From NCBI GenBank assembly GCA_910586955.1, contig CAJUMM010000007.1, positions 56,582 to 70,095 on the forward strand: a DNA stretch of 13,514 bases, given 5' to 3'. Below, one piece after another: positions 6,892-13,514 of the stretch. The position numbers and the translations under genes were made by a program. Under the pieces are notes generated by a model. It saw only the letters and a program-made list of their open reading frames with translations. It did not search any database and was not told the DNA's origin. Positions within the stretch are counted from its first letter, which is position 1; every line of letters begins with the position of its first letter. The DNA comes from an uncultured Lachnospiraceae bacterium (lineage in GTDB: Bacteria; Bacillota; Clostridia; Lachnospirales; Lachnospiraceae).

Positions 6892-7805
6892 GGATGCAAA
6901 AGCCCCCTTTCGCATAACATTCTTGTATACACTTCCCTCCCCTTCGCAGACAGATGGATCAAATCCTGAAAACAAGCCGGATCGGAGGTGTCAAAATCCA
7001 GTTCTTCCGCCAGAACCATCCGGCTCTCCCCGGGCATCTCCTCCAGGGCCCGCACACAGGCCTCATAGAGTTCCAGGTAATCCTCATCCCGGTACATCCG
7101 CTCATACTTGGGCGTCTCCAGGAACCATACCCGGATTCCGTGCTCTTGGGCCAGCCCAAGAAGTTTTTGGTATCCCTCCAGCTGCGCCGGCTGCAGGCCG
7201 TCCCTTCCCCCAAGCATCTCAAGGCTGTACAGGTGCTCCCTGGTCTGCCCTGCCGGGCGCAGGACATTTCCGCCGTTGCGGAACTGGGCGGAGACCAGGC
7301 GGTTGTTGAGAGGATAGGTAAGAAGCTGCTCGTTGTTAGCCGTGACAAACAGCTCGTAGAAATCCGAAAACTTCCCGTTGCTCTGGGTATCCATTAGCTT
7401 CCAGGCCTCCCACTTAAATGCCAGATCCGTATCCAGGAGAATCTTTGTATCGCTGATCCAGGGAAGAGCCGCCGCCGTGTAGGGATAGAGATCTACATAG
7501 AGATTTTCAATCTCCAGCCCCTCCTCCAGCATATAGTTAAGCTCCATAGCCATAAAGGCCGGCTGGTTTCCGTTGTAGGAAAGAATATAGACGTTTCCCT
7601 CCAGCTCCTCCTCCAGCACGTCAATAGACAATCCCTGGCGGAACATGGAGGACCCTATAAAGAGATGGCTCACCTTCCCCTTGCGGACGGCAGCCTGCAT
7701 TCCGTAGGAGGAGGCAGGCAGAAGCCTTGCATATTCATTTTTCATACCTGCAAATAAGAGGGCCGCCAGACACACCCAGGCGGTAATTTTCCCAATCCGT
7801 TTCAT
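6888..7805 (-). CDS. SGNH-type membrane-anchored protein, partner of the MBOAT acyltransferase
   Basis: 305 residues. One N-terminal hydrophobic segment (about 5-20) should anchor it with the rest outside the cell. The SGNH-like motifs are block I HLFIGSSMFRQG (48-58), with S53 as the probable nucleophile as in DltD-type GSS motifs, and a C-terminal DLIH (281-284) supplying the D-x-x-H pair. Between them are strands such as NVYILSYNGNQPAFMAMELN, typical of the DltD/DUF1574-like partners encoded beside MBOAT genes. In related systems (DltB-DltD, AlgI-AlgJ/X, PatA-PatB) the MBOAT protein exports the acyl group and the SGNH protein passes it to the polymer. The ATG at 7805 is chosen for AAGGAG five bases upstream; it lies 44 bases after the MBOAT gene. 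Acyl group and polymer are unknown. Confidence 0.8.
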   Translation of the reverse strand: MKRIGKITAWVCLAALLFAGMKNEYARLLPASSYGMQAAVRKGKVSHLFIGSSMFRQGLSIDVLEEELEGNVYILSYNGNQPAFMAMELNYMLEEGLEIENLYVDLYPYTAAALPWISDTKILLDTDLAFKWEAWKLMDTQSNGKFSDFYELFVTANNEQLLTYPLNNRLVSAQFRNGGNVLRPAGQTREHLYSLEMLGGRDGLQPAQLEGYQKLLGLAQEHGIRVWFLETPKYERMYRDEDYLELYEACVRALEEMPGESRMVLAEELDFDTSDPACFQDLIHLSAKGREVYTRMLCERGLLHP

Positions 7806-7849
7806 GCCTTCTCCTTTCCGATTCCCATCCCTTTTGCCGCAGCTTTCTT

Positions 7850-9295
7850 CTAAAACTGTGCATACAGGAAACCCGATACGCCGAACACCCCGAACAAAAG
7901 CACGCTTATTCCCATAAGTGCCATCCAGAGAGCAGAAAGGGAAAAACCCTTCCCATAAGGCCCTTCCCCTTTCCGGCAAGCGCCCTTTCCGTAGGTCTGC
8001 CCCCATTCGTAGAGAAAAAGCAGGAGCAAAAACAGGCAGGCGGTCAGGAAATAGGCTGCACAGGTATTATCCCCGGTAAAGGGCAGAATGGAATTCTGGA
8101 TATCCCCGTAGGACAGGGAAAAATGAAGGACTGCGTGGCGGATAAAGGCAACAGCAGCCCCCAGGCTCTCTGCCCGGAAGAAAACCCATGCCGCCGTCAC
8201 CCCCAGAAATGTGAGAATCGTCTGCCCAATCTTCCTCAACGGCCCGGCTTCCCCCTCTCTCTTCCTGCTGCACATATTCCAGATTCCATGAATCCCACCC
8301 CAGGCCAGAAAGGTCCAGTTATCCCCATGCCAGAGGCCGCTTATTAGAAAGGTGGCCAGGAGATTCAGGTTCCTGCGCATGGTGGATACCCGGCTGCCAC
8401 CCAGGGGGATGTAGACATAGTCTTTGAGCCAGCTTGACAAGGATATATGCCAGCGGCTCCAGAAATCCCGGATATTCCTGGCAAAATAGGGGCAGTCAAA
8501 ATTCTTCCTGCTGCGGATCCCCAGAAGATTCCCCATACCGATGGCAATGTCCGAATACCCGGAAAAATCACAGTAAAGCTGAAAAGAATAGAGAAAAGCC
8601 GCCATGACAGCAGCCAGTCCCGGATAGGCCCCGGGAGCGGCAAACACCGTATCCACATAACCGGACAGACGGTTTGCAATGACCATCTTCTTAAACAGGC
8701 CCAGCACAATCCGCTGAATTCCCTCTGCCATAAGCTCCGGATCAAAGACAGGGCCTTTTTGGATCTGGCTTAAGAAACTGCCGGGCCGCTCTATGGGACC
8801 GGACATAATCTGGGGAAAGAATAGGGTATAGGCCAGATAATGCCCCAGGTGCGGTTCCGCTTTCTGCTTTCCCTGGTAGATGTCCGCATCGTAGCTGATC
8901 AGCTTGAAGGTATAATAGGAAAGTCCCATGGGCAGCATCAGCTTTAACACAAGAGGTTCCGTCTTGAAACCTCCCAGCGCCAGAAGGGAAGCTATTCCGC
9001 CGGCAAAAAAGTTAAAGTATTTGAACAAAAAGAGAACGCCAAGAAGAGGCAGGATGCTTCCTTGCAGCCAGCCTCTTTTCTTTTGCAGTGTCTGTGCCTC
9101 TTGGATTTTCTTTCCCGCAAACCAGGACCAGCATGCGGACGCTCCCACCAGCAACAGCATCCAGGGAGAAGCGCTCATATAAAAAACCATGCTGGCCGCC
9201 AGCAGGATTCCCCATCTCCCCCGCCGGGGTGCCAGGTAGTAAACTCCCAGCACCGGAAGGAGAAAGAGAAGGGTTAACATCATATTTGACGCCAT
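7850..9295 (-). CDS. MBOAT family O-acyltransferase (AlgI/DltB/PatA class)
   Basis: 481 residues with about ten to twelve membrane helices, normal length for AlgI-like proteins. Class motifs are present in order: MSGPIERPGSF (164-174), YCDFSGYSDIAIG (241-253), FWSRWHISLSSWLKDYVYIP (278-297) and SGLWHGDNWTF (319-329) with the invariant MBOAT histidine H323, plus H336 in GGIHG. These enzymes take an acyl group, most often acetyl, from a cytoplasmic donor and move it through the membrane for attachment to a polysaccharide or teichoic acid. The neighbouring SGNH gene is the expected partner. No dltA/dltC-like activation genes are in the window, so D-alanylation is less likely than acetylation (inference). 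The ATG at 9295 has AAGGGG eight bases upstream. Confidence 0.95.
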   Translation of the reverse strand: MASNMMLTLLFLLPVLGVYYLAPRRGRWGILLAASMVFYMSASPWMLLLVGASACWSWFAGKKIQEAQTLQKKRGWLQGSILPLLGVLFLFKYFNFFAGGIASLLALGGFKTEPLVLKLMLPMGLSYYTFKLISYDADIYQGKQKAEPHLGHYLAYTLFFPQIMSGPIERPGSFLSQIQKGPVFDPELMAEGIQRIVLGLFKKMVIANRLSGYVDTVFAAPGAYPGLAAVMAAFLYSFQLYCDFSGYSDIAIGMGNLLGIRSRKNFDCPYFARNIRDFWSRWHISLSSWLKDYVYIPLGGSRVSTMRRNLNLLATFLISGLWHGDNWTFLAWGGIHGIWNMCSRKREGEAGPLRKIGQTILTFLGVTAAWVFFRAESLGAAVAFIRHAVLHFSLSYGDIQNSILPFTGDNTCAAYFLTACLFLLLLFLYEWGQTYGKGACRKGEGPYGKGFSLSALWMALMGISVLLFGVFGVSGFLYAQF

Positions 9296-9308
9296 GGGCC
9301 AGTCCCCT

Positions 9309-10559
9309 TTATCTGCGCACCCACTTGCCGAAGAGGGTCTTCTTATACTTGAGCAGTTCCTCCTTGGCCTCCTGGTTGTCGCCAGCTTTCTGCAGATATT
9401 CCACAGCCTTCTTAATATCCTCCGTCACTCCAAGTCCCTGGCCATAGATCGCTCCCAGCATATAGAAAGCCTCCCGGTTGGTCCAATCCACCTGCTCCAG
9501 GAACTCCCTGGCCTTTACGTAATCCTGCTGGGTTCCCCAGCCCCGGAAATAGCATTTTCCCAGGTAGCAGACGCCGAACTTGCTTCCATGCTCATGACCG
9601 TAGGTGAGAAGCTGGAATGCCTTCCCATAGTCCTTCTCCACGCCTTTTCCGTCGTAATAAAGCGCTCCCAGGGCATTGGCACAGGCAATCTTCTTCCCCT
9701 CATCCTTCACCTTTTTCAGCCCTTTCTCATAGCACTGGGCCGCATAGGCGGGATCCTTCTCCACACCCTTTCCTTCCTCATACATCTCCCCGATGCAGTA
9801 CCAGCAGTCCAGCTGTCCCCCCTCTGCCGCCATCTTATACCAGTGAAGGGCTTCCTCATATTTTTTGGCCTCCGCCAGATCATCCGCATAGATCCACTGG
9901 TGGATGGGATAGCCCATCTCCGCACCTGTCTTAAAGAGATTCTCCGCCAGTTCGGGACGGGGCGCAATGAGATCCTCGTCTCCCTCCCGGTAAAAACGGT
10001 TCAGGTTATTGGCGGCAAAATACATACCACCCCGCAGGGCTTTCTGGAACCAGTCCTCGCACTTGGCAATATTCTCCCGCAGGTAATCCTTGAACTCTTT
10101 CTCACTGGAAAAGGAATCCCTTCCCTTGCCCTGAATCCGCAGGAAGTCCCACCAGAAATAAGAATTTGCCACGGTGTACTGGCAGAAGGCGTCCCCGGCC
10201 TCCGCCTTTTCAAGAACACTGTCAAAAGCCTCCTGAAGGCTTCCGAAAGGCATCTTCTTTTCCAGGGAAGGCGTCAGCTCTCCCGTGCGCAGGGCCACCA
10301 TAACACCGATGCCGCTGCCCTGTTCCACTGCCTTATGGATCAGCGCAGTAGCCTGATCGTCATCCTCCGGAAATTCATGTCCGCTCCACACATACTGGTT
10401 TCCGCAGAGGCACCTGGCCAGAATACAGCTGGCATCCCCGTCCCCTGCGTCGGAAGCCTCTTTCAGCATCATAAATCCTTCCGCACCCTTTCCAGCACGC
10501 AGATCGTAGTAAATATACCGAAGTGCCTGCTCCACTGCATCGCTAAAACATTTTCCCAT
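9309..10559 (-). CDS. Sel1-repeat protein, cytoplasmic
   Basis: 416 residues with no signal peptide or membrane segment. At least four clear Sel1-like repeats lie at about 256-280, 297-321, 333-357 and 368-393, each with the LGxxYxxGxGVxxDxxKAxxxL pattern, and weaker ones at 43-81 and 206-245. The N-terminal half (about 83-200), including the FWWDFLRIQGKGRDSF stretch, is less regular and not recognised. Sel1 repeats form curved helical arrays that hold protein complexes together. In alginate export the Sel1/TPR-like protein AlgK does this, but AlgK is a secreted lipoprotein while this one should be cytoplasmic. The start is firm: GGGAGG eight bases before ATG 10559. It is 33 bases after the unknown membrane protein and 13 before the MBOAT gene, so a scaffold role for this machinery is plausible but unproven. 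Confidence 0.85.
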   Translation of the reverse strand: MGKCFSDAVEQALRYIYYDLRAGKGAEGFMMLKEASDAGDGDASCILARCLCGNQYVWSGHEFPEDDDQATALIHKAVEQGSGIGVMVALRTGELTPSLEKKMPFGSLQEAFDSVLEKAEAGDAFCQYTVANSYFWWDFLRIQGKGRDSFSSEKEFKDYLRENIAKCEDWFQKALRGGMYFAANNLNRFYREGDEDLIAPRPELAENLFKTGAEMGYPIHQWIYADDLAEAKKYEEALHWYKMAAEGGQLDCWYCIGEMYEEGKGVEKDPAYAAQCYEKGLKKVKDEGKKIACANALGALYYDGKGVEKDYGKAFQLLTYGHEHGSKFGVCYLGKCYFRGWGTQQDYVKAREFLEQVDWTNREAFYMLGAIYGQGLGVTEDIKKAVEYLQKAGDNQEAKEELLKYKKTLFGKWVRR

Positions 10560-10592
10560 GATTGTTTCCTCCCTTGATTCTTTGATTCCTTT

Positions 10593-12152
10593 TTATCTTT
10601 TTTCCGCCTGCCTGGTATAGTCCTTCCACTCTTTCCAGTCCGGCGAAAATTTACCCTCAGCAAATTCCATCAGCCAGGCCGCTGCCTGGCGGTGGGTGCA
10701 GCGCCTTTGAAAGAAACGCAGCTTATCTTCATCCGCCCTGGTCACGGATATACGGCAGCGCCCGTCCGTCTTATCCCCGGCCTGAACCTGCATCCATAGA
10801 TAGCCGCCCCGCAGAGTCAGCTCCACGGTTTTGTAGGTCCCGTCCGCAATCCCTTCCGCCGCCACCTGTACGTCCTCCAGGGTAAAGGTGTTATGGCGCT
10901 GGAACACCCCTGCCGCCGTTGTCAAAGCCAGAAGCGGGGGATAGACCTCCCTGGCCTTTTTCTCCGGTGCAGGTCTCCGGTTTAGATGAACCGGCTCCCA
11001 GCCCTGGAGATTGGGAACCTCTCCCCCGGCCCAGGCAAGCAAAATCGCCTCCGCTTTCTCCTCATCTGCCAGACGCAGCAGCCCCTCCTGGGACAGCTCT
11101 CCCGGCCGGGCCGGAGCCTGGACCAGCAAGAGCTCTATCTCCGGAGAACCTTCCGCATCCTCCCCATAATCGTCTTCCTCTTCACGGCTGTCGTAGTCCT
11201 CATCACCGTAATCATAGACCGTACACTCCAGCGCACTGAAATACCGGCCAAAATATTCCACCGGCCGCCCTGCCGTCAGGGAGAAATCACCGTACCCCTC
11301 TTCCAGGCAGTCCCTTAAGGTCTTTCTCACCAGCTCCGGCGTAACCCGGGAAGTAACGCTGCCGTCTGCTCCGTGAAGGGTAATATTCTGGTTCTCACCG
11401 GTCCTCCCCTGGCTCTGAAATTCCTGAAACTCCCGTTCTCCCTGCTTCACCCGGTACTCCCGGAGCATATGTTCCCACTCTGTCTCCGTCTTGCTCCCAT
11501 TCCAGTCTGCATACTCTCTGTAAGGCCTCTGCAGGGCGTCCGGTGCCCTGAGGCTGATACAGTTAAGAAGGGCTTTCAGTTCTCCTGGATTTTTCATCGT
11601 ATAAATCCGGGTCTGCCTCCGGTCGTCCATGACGTACACCTCCAGCACCCGGCTGGTCTGGATCCTGTCTCCGCTGTGCCGGCGTACAATCTCATCCCTG
11701 CCGAAGAACAGACGGATGCGGGGAATGTAGCTGGCTTCCTCTCCCAGAATCCATTCTTTTCCTACGGCCACCTTGTCAAACCACTGTCCGTTGGCCTTAA
11801 TATCCCGGTCCACCATGGCAAAAAGCTCCGCCACGGCCGGTGCCTCCTCCGGATAGGGAAGCTGGGAGCGGATGGATTTGGCCAGGGTACTCTTTTCCGG
11901 AAAGAAACTGTCCCGCACAGCAATATAAGCCATGTAAACCGCTGCCAGGAGAAAGAAAACGCCTCCTCCAAAGCCCACTGCCGTTTTCAAATAATCTTCG
12001 GCCTTCCACCCTTCTGTCCCCTCCTGGAAGAACATCCAGCCATAGACCAGAAGGCAGACTCCCAGAACGAGGCACAAGGCCGCCCAGCCCAGATATGCCA
12101 GGCGCTTATGGGTCTTTTCCAGGCAGTAGCCCCCTGTTTTCTTCTCTTTCAA
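10593..12152 (-). CDS. Unrecognised membrane protein with two N-terminal helices and a large soluble part
   Basis: 519 residues. Two hydrophobic helices (about 19-42 and 57-79) form a hairpin that should leave both termini in the cytoplasm. Residues 85-215 look like one folded unit with strand-rich segments such as RIRLFFGRDEIVRRH and SRVLEVYVMDDRRQTRIYTM, perhaps a PH-like domain (weak). A strongly acidic, probably flexible stretch follows at about 314-337, then a second unit (340-519) with VELTLRGGYLWMQVQAG. I recognise no family or catalytic motif. No ATG fits this frame; TTG at 12152 with GGGGGG about seven bases upstream is chosen, and a CTG at 12122 with a similar site is the alternative. 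Its position directly before the Sel1 gene suggests the two work together. Confidence 0.75.
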   Translation of the reverse strand: MKEKKTGGYCLEKTHKRLAYLGWAALCLVLGVCLLVYGWMFFQEGTEGWKAEDYLKTAVGFGGGVFFLLAAVYMAYIAVRDSFFPEKSTLAKSIRSQLPYPEEAPAVAELFAMVDRDIKANGQWFDKVAVGKEWILGEEASYIPRIRLFFGRDEIVRRHSGDRIQTSRVLEVYVMDDRRQTRIYTMKNPGELKALLNCISLRAPDALQRPYREYADWNGSKTETEWEHMLREYRVKQGEREFQEFQSQGRTGENQNITLHGADGSVTSRVTPELVRKTLRDCLEEGYGDFSLTAGRPVEYFGRYFSALECTVYDYGDEDYDSREEEDDYGEDAEGSPEIELLLVQAPARPGELSQEGLLRLADEEKAEAILLAWAGGEVPNLQGWEPVHLNRRPAPEKKAREVYPPLLALTTAAGVFQRHNTFTLEDVQVAAEGIADGTYKTVELTLRGGYLWMQVQAGDKTDGRCRISVTRADEDKLRFFQRRCTHRQAAAWLMEFAEGKFSPDWKEWKDYTRQAEKR

Positions 12153-12178
12153 ACAGCATCCCCCCTGTCTTCTCTTTC
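12120..12178 (-). repeat. Imperfect tandem repeat across the start of the unknown membrane-protein gene
   Basis: On the minus strand GAAAGAGAAGACAGGGGGG (from 12178) recurs 28 bases later as GAAAGAGAAGAAAACAGGGG (from 12150). Each copy carries a purine-rich ribosome-binding-like CAGGGGG followed about seven bases on by a non-ATG start candidate and AAA: TTG at 12152 for the first, CTG at 12122 for the second. The two candidate starts are in the same frame. Confidence 0.6.
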
Positions 12179-12188
12179 GTACCCGGCC

Positions 12189-13067
12189 TTAAGCCTGTCC
12201 CAGGGCTTCCCGGTAGGCATCTCTTCCCACATCCATCAGGACCGCCAGCAGAATCGCTGCATAGAGGACCATAGGGAGCTTGGAAGTCCCGTTGATCGCA
12301 TTAGCATAAGCACTGTAGGAAACAATCAGGTGCAGCATAGGGAGATAAAATTTCTCCGGCCGGTACATAGCATACAAAAGCAGGCCGATATCCGCCGTGT
12401 ATCCCGCCCATGCAGGCATGGAGGGCGCAAGGTAAGGAATCAGCACCGCCAAAAACACAAACAGCTGCAAGGCCAACGCTCTTGTGATGCACACCCTCTT
12501 TTTCACGCCCAGATAGACGCCTGTGAGTAAAAGGCCGGCCAGCACCAGCAGGCTCACCTGGTTAAACAGATCTACAAACATTGTTTTGCCGATGATCTCA
12601 TAGAGATTGGGCCATCCAAGGGACAAACTCCGGGTACTTATCCGCAGCCGGAACAAAGCAATCACCGTTCCCACGGCCACGGAAATTCCTGCCCGCAGCC
12701 TTGCTCCCTTTGCAAACAGATAAAGACCCGCAAGAAAGAACCAGGCATAAAAGACGCTCCCCCGGTTCCACAGGGCTCCGTTGGCAATTACCGTAGGGTA
12801 AATCATAAGAACCCCATAGGTCAGGAAGGCCCTGATTCTTGCTCCCGTGTAGGCAAAGACAAGGATGCCTCCCCATACAGCCAGCAGAAATTCCAAAATC
12901 ACAGCCGAAATCTTATCCCAGTCCGTTACCGTACAGTCTATCACTGCCAGACGCAGCATAACGCTTGTAACCGTAATGCACACAGCCAGCAGCACATCCA
13001 GGAAGGTAAAAGAGAAATTCCTTATTTTCCATTTTTTTACAATCAAATTTCTTAAAAATTCATCCAT
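12189..13067 (-). CDS. Short GT-C-like membrane protein, degenerate paralogue of the upstream gene
   Basis: 292 residues with about eight membrane helices. Its C-terminal half aligns by eye with the partial gene before it: QLFVFLAVLIPYLAPSM then ADIGLLLYAMYRPEKFYLP and LHLIVSYSAYA, against QMALFFAILTPYFLPHM, ADILAIIYAMMNMKRFYLP and LHILLSFNSYM. The neighbour's HERY becomes P218-A-W-A (12405-12416). The family is the GT-C type of polyprenyl-sugar-dependent glycosyltransferases, whose members usually have 450 or more residues with large extracellular loops; this one is short and has few charged residues outside. It may be inactive, a subunit, or a different activity. The ATG at 13067 has AGGAGG seven bases upstream and overlaps the upstream stop by one base (TGATG). 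The family call rests on the resemblance to its neighbour. Confidence 0.7.
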   Translation of the reverse strand: MDEFLRNLIVKKWKIRNFSFTFLDVLLAVCITVTSVMLRLAVIDCTVTDWDKISAVILEFLLAVWGGILVFAYTGARIRAFLTYGVLMIYPTVIANGALWNRGSVFYAWFFLAGLYLFAKGARLRAGISVAVGTVIALFRLRISTRSLSLGWPNLYEIIGKTMFVDLFNQVSLLVLAGLLLTGVYLGVKKRVCITRALALQLFVFLAVLIPYLAPSMPAWAGYTADIGLLLYAMYRPEKFYLPMLHLIVSYSAYANAINGTSKLPMVLYAAILLAVLMDVGRDAYREALGQA

Positions 13068-13514
13068 CAAGCCGCCTCCTCTTCCGTCCGGGAAATCTGA
13101 TTGGCAGGCTCCATCATATACCGCCATAGATCCAGGCCCACAGTCACCAGAAGGCCAAGCTCCATAAGCGCCCACACGCCGTAATAAATAGAAGGCTCAT
13201 TCCATCCCAGATGGCTTAAATACGCCATATAGGAGTTAAAGGAAAGGAGGATGTGCAGCAGGGGAAGATAGAACCGCTTCATATTCATCATGGCATAGAT
13301 AATTGCCAGGATATCCGCCAGGCAGCCGTAGCGCTCGTGCATATGGGGCAGGAAGTAGGGCGTCAGAATGGCGAAAAACAGGGCCATCTGCACAATAAAC
13401 TCCTTTGTAATGCGGTAACGCTTCTGGGCCATGGCAAACATCACGCACATAAGAATCCCTAAGATCAGCCAGGTCCCGGCTTTGGCGTACTCCAGAAGGA
13501 AATACTCGTTGCCG
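13067..13514 (-). CDS. GT-C-type membrane glycosyltransferase, C-terminal part only
   Basis: The last 148 residues are visible; the start lies beyond the right edge. There are about four membrane helices. The segment YFLPHMHERYGCLADILAII (H-E-R-Y codons at 13328-13339) is the LPxMHERY...AD motif near the C-terminus of many Firmicute integral-membrane glycosyltransferases and mannosyltransferase-like proteins (GT-C fold, PMT/GT87-like), which transfer sugars from polyprenyl-phosphate donors outside the membrane. The reading frame is open to the window end and continues upstream of a possible internal ATG at 13450 with a plausible membrane segment (EYFLLEYAKAGTWLILGIL), so that ATG is not the start. 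Sugar and acceptor are unknown. It is the first visible gene of the operon, and its stop overlaps the next start. Confidence 0.75.
   Translation of the reverse strand, partial: GNEYFLLEYAKAGTWLILGILMCVMFAMAQKRYRITKEFIVQMALFFAILTPYFLPHMHERYGCLADILAIIYAMMNMKRFYLPLLHILLSFNSYMAYLSHLGWNEPSIYYGVWALMELGLLVTVGLDLWRYMMEPANQISRTEEEAA

Noticed and set aside
7806..8006. N-terminal extension of the SGNH protein into the MBOAT gene
   Set aside because: The extension is not protein-like for this family, whereas the ATG at 7805 has a good binding site and begins directly with a membrane anchor.
7850..9295. dlt-type teichoic acid D-alanylation locus
   Set aside because: The MBOAT/SGNH pair resembles DltB/DltD, but no adenylation enzyme (DltA) or carrier protein (DltC) is adjacent; the neighbours are other acyltransferases.
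9294..10577. 427-codon open frame on the plus strand opposite the Sel1-repeat gene
   Set aside because: It has no ribosome binding site, its translation has no domain pattern, and the opposite strand carries a clear Sel1 gene with a strong start. It is an antisense shadow caused by codon bias.
11373..12530. 385-codon open frame on the plus strand opposite the unknown membrane protein and the short GT-C-like gene
   Set aside because: It spans a gene boundary on the other strand, has no ribosome binding site, and its composition (rich in P, S, H, Q) is typical of antisense translation.
1..13514. Mobile element, CRISPR array, tRNA or rRNA
   Set aside because: No transposase, integrase, regular direct repeats with spacers, or structured RNA gene was found by reading; TraX alone is not evidence of conjugation.

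Overview
The window looks like chromosomal DNA from a Gram-positive anaerobe of the class Clostridia, most likely a gut Lachnospiraceae. The grounds are the moderate base composition (not AT-rich), strong AGGAGG-type ribosome binding sites before nearly every gene, and gene types typical of that group: an XRE regulator fused to membrane helices, a COG3044-type ABC-class ATPase, TraX-like and acyltransferase-3 proteins, and HERY-motif membrane glycosyltransferases. This is inference from family resemblance only; no rRNA or taxonomic marker gene is present.

Left region (1-3390). A 3'-truncated TfoX N-terminal-domain protein (minus) lies downstream of an XRE regulator with a membrane C-terminus (minus). 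A roughly 270-base divergent intergenic region holds a good promoter in each direction, TTGCTA-17-TATAAT leftward and TTGACC-17-TAAAAT rightward, plus a GGTTG-N-CAACC palindrome in the regulator's leader. Rightward from it runs a complete single-gene unit for an ABC-class ATPase, which ends at a strong bidirectional terminator (nested inverted repeats, 3391-3465).

Right region (3469-13514). Ten consecutive genes lie on the minus strand with gaps of at most 44 bases and three overlaps (TGATG, GTGA, TAATG). They read as one long operon whose promoter lies beyond the right edge. In order of transcription: a C-terminal piece of a GT-C-type membrane glycosyltransferase with an MHERY motif; a short paralogue of it in which HERY has become PAWA; an unrecognised two-helix membrane protein with a large cytoplasmic part; a cytoplasmic Sel1-repeat protein; an MBOAT O-acyltransferase (AlgI/DltB class); its SGNH-type membrane-anchored partner; two different acyltransferase-3 membrane proteins; a PilZ-domain protein with intact c-di-GMP-binding motifs; and a TraX-like membrane acyltransferase.

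The operon is best explained as a surface-glycan assembly and decoration locus: lipid-linked sugar transfer outside the membrane, at least five acyl-transfer proteins modifying the product, and a c-di-GMP reader built into the same transcript. The combination PilZ + Sel1 repeats + MBOAT + SGNH parallels the parts list of proteobacterial alginate loci (Alg44, AlgK, AlgI, AlgJ/X), but here in a Gram-positive and with additional acyltransferases. The glycan, the acyl group and the regulatory link are not shown by the sequence.
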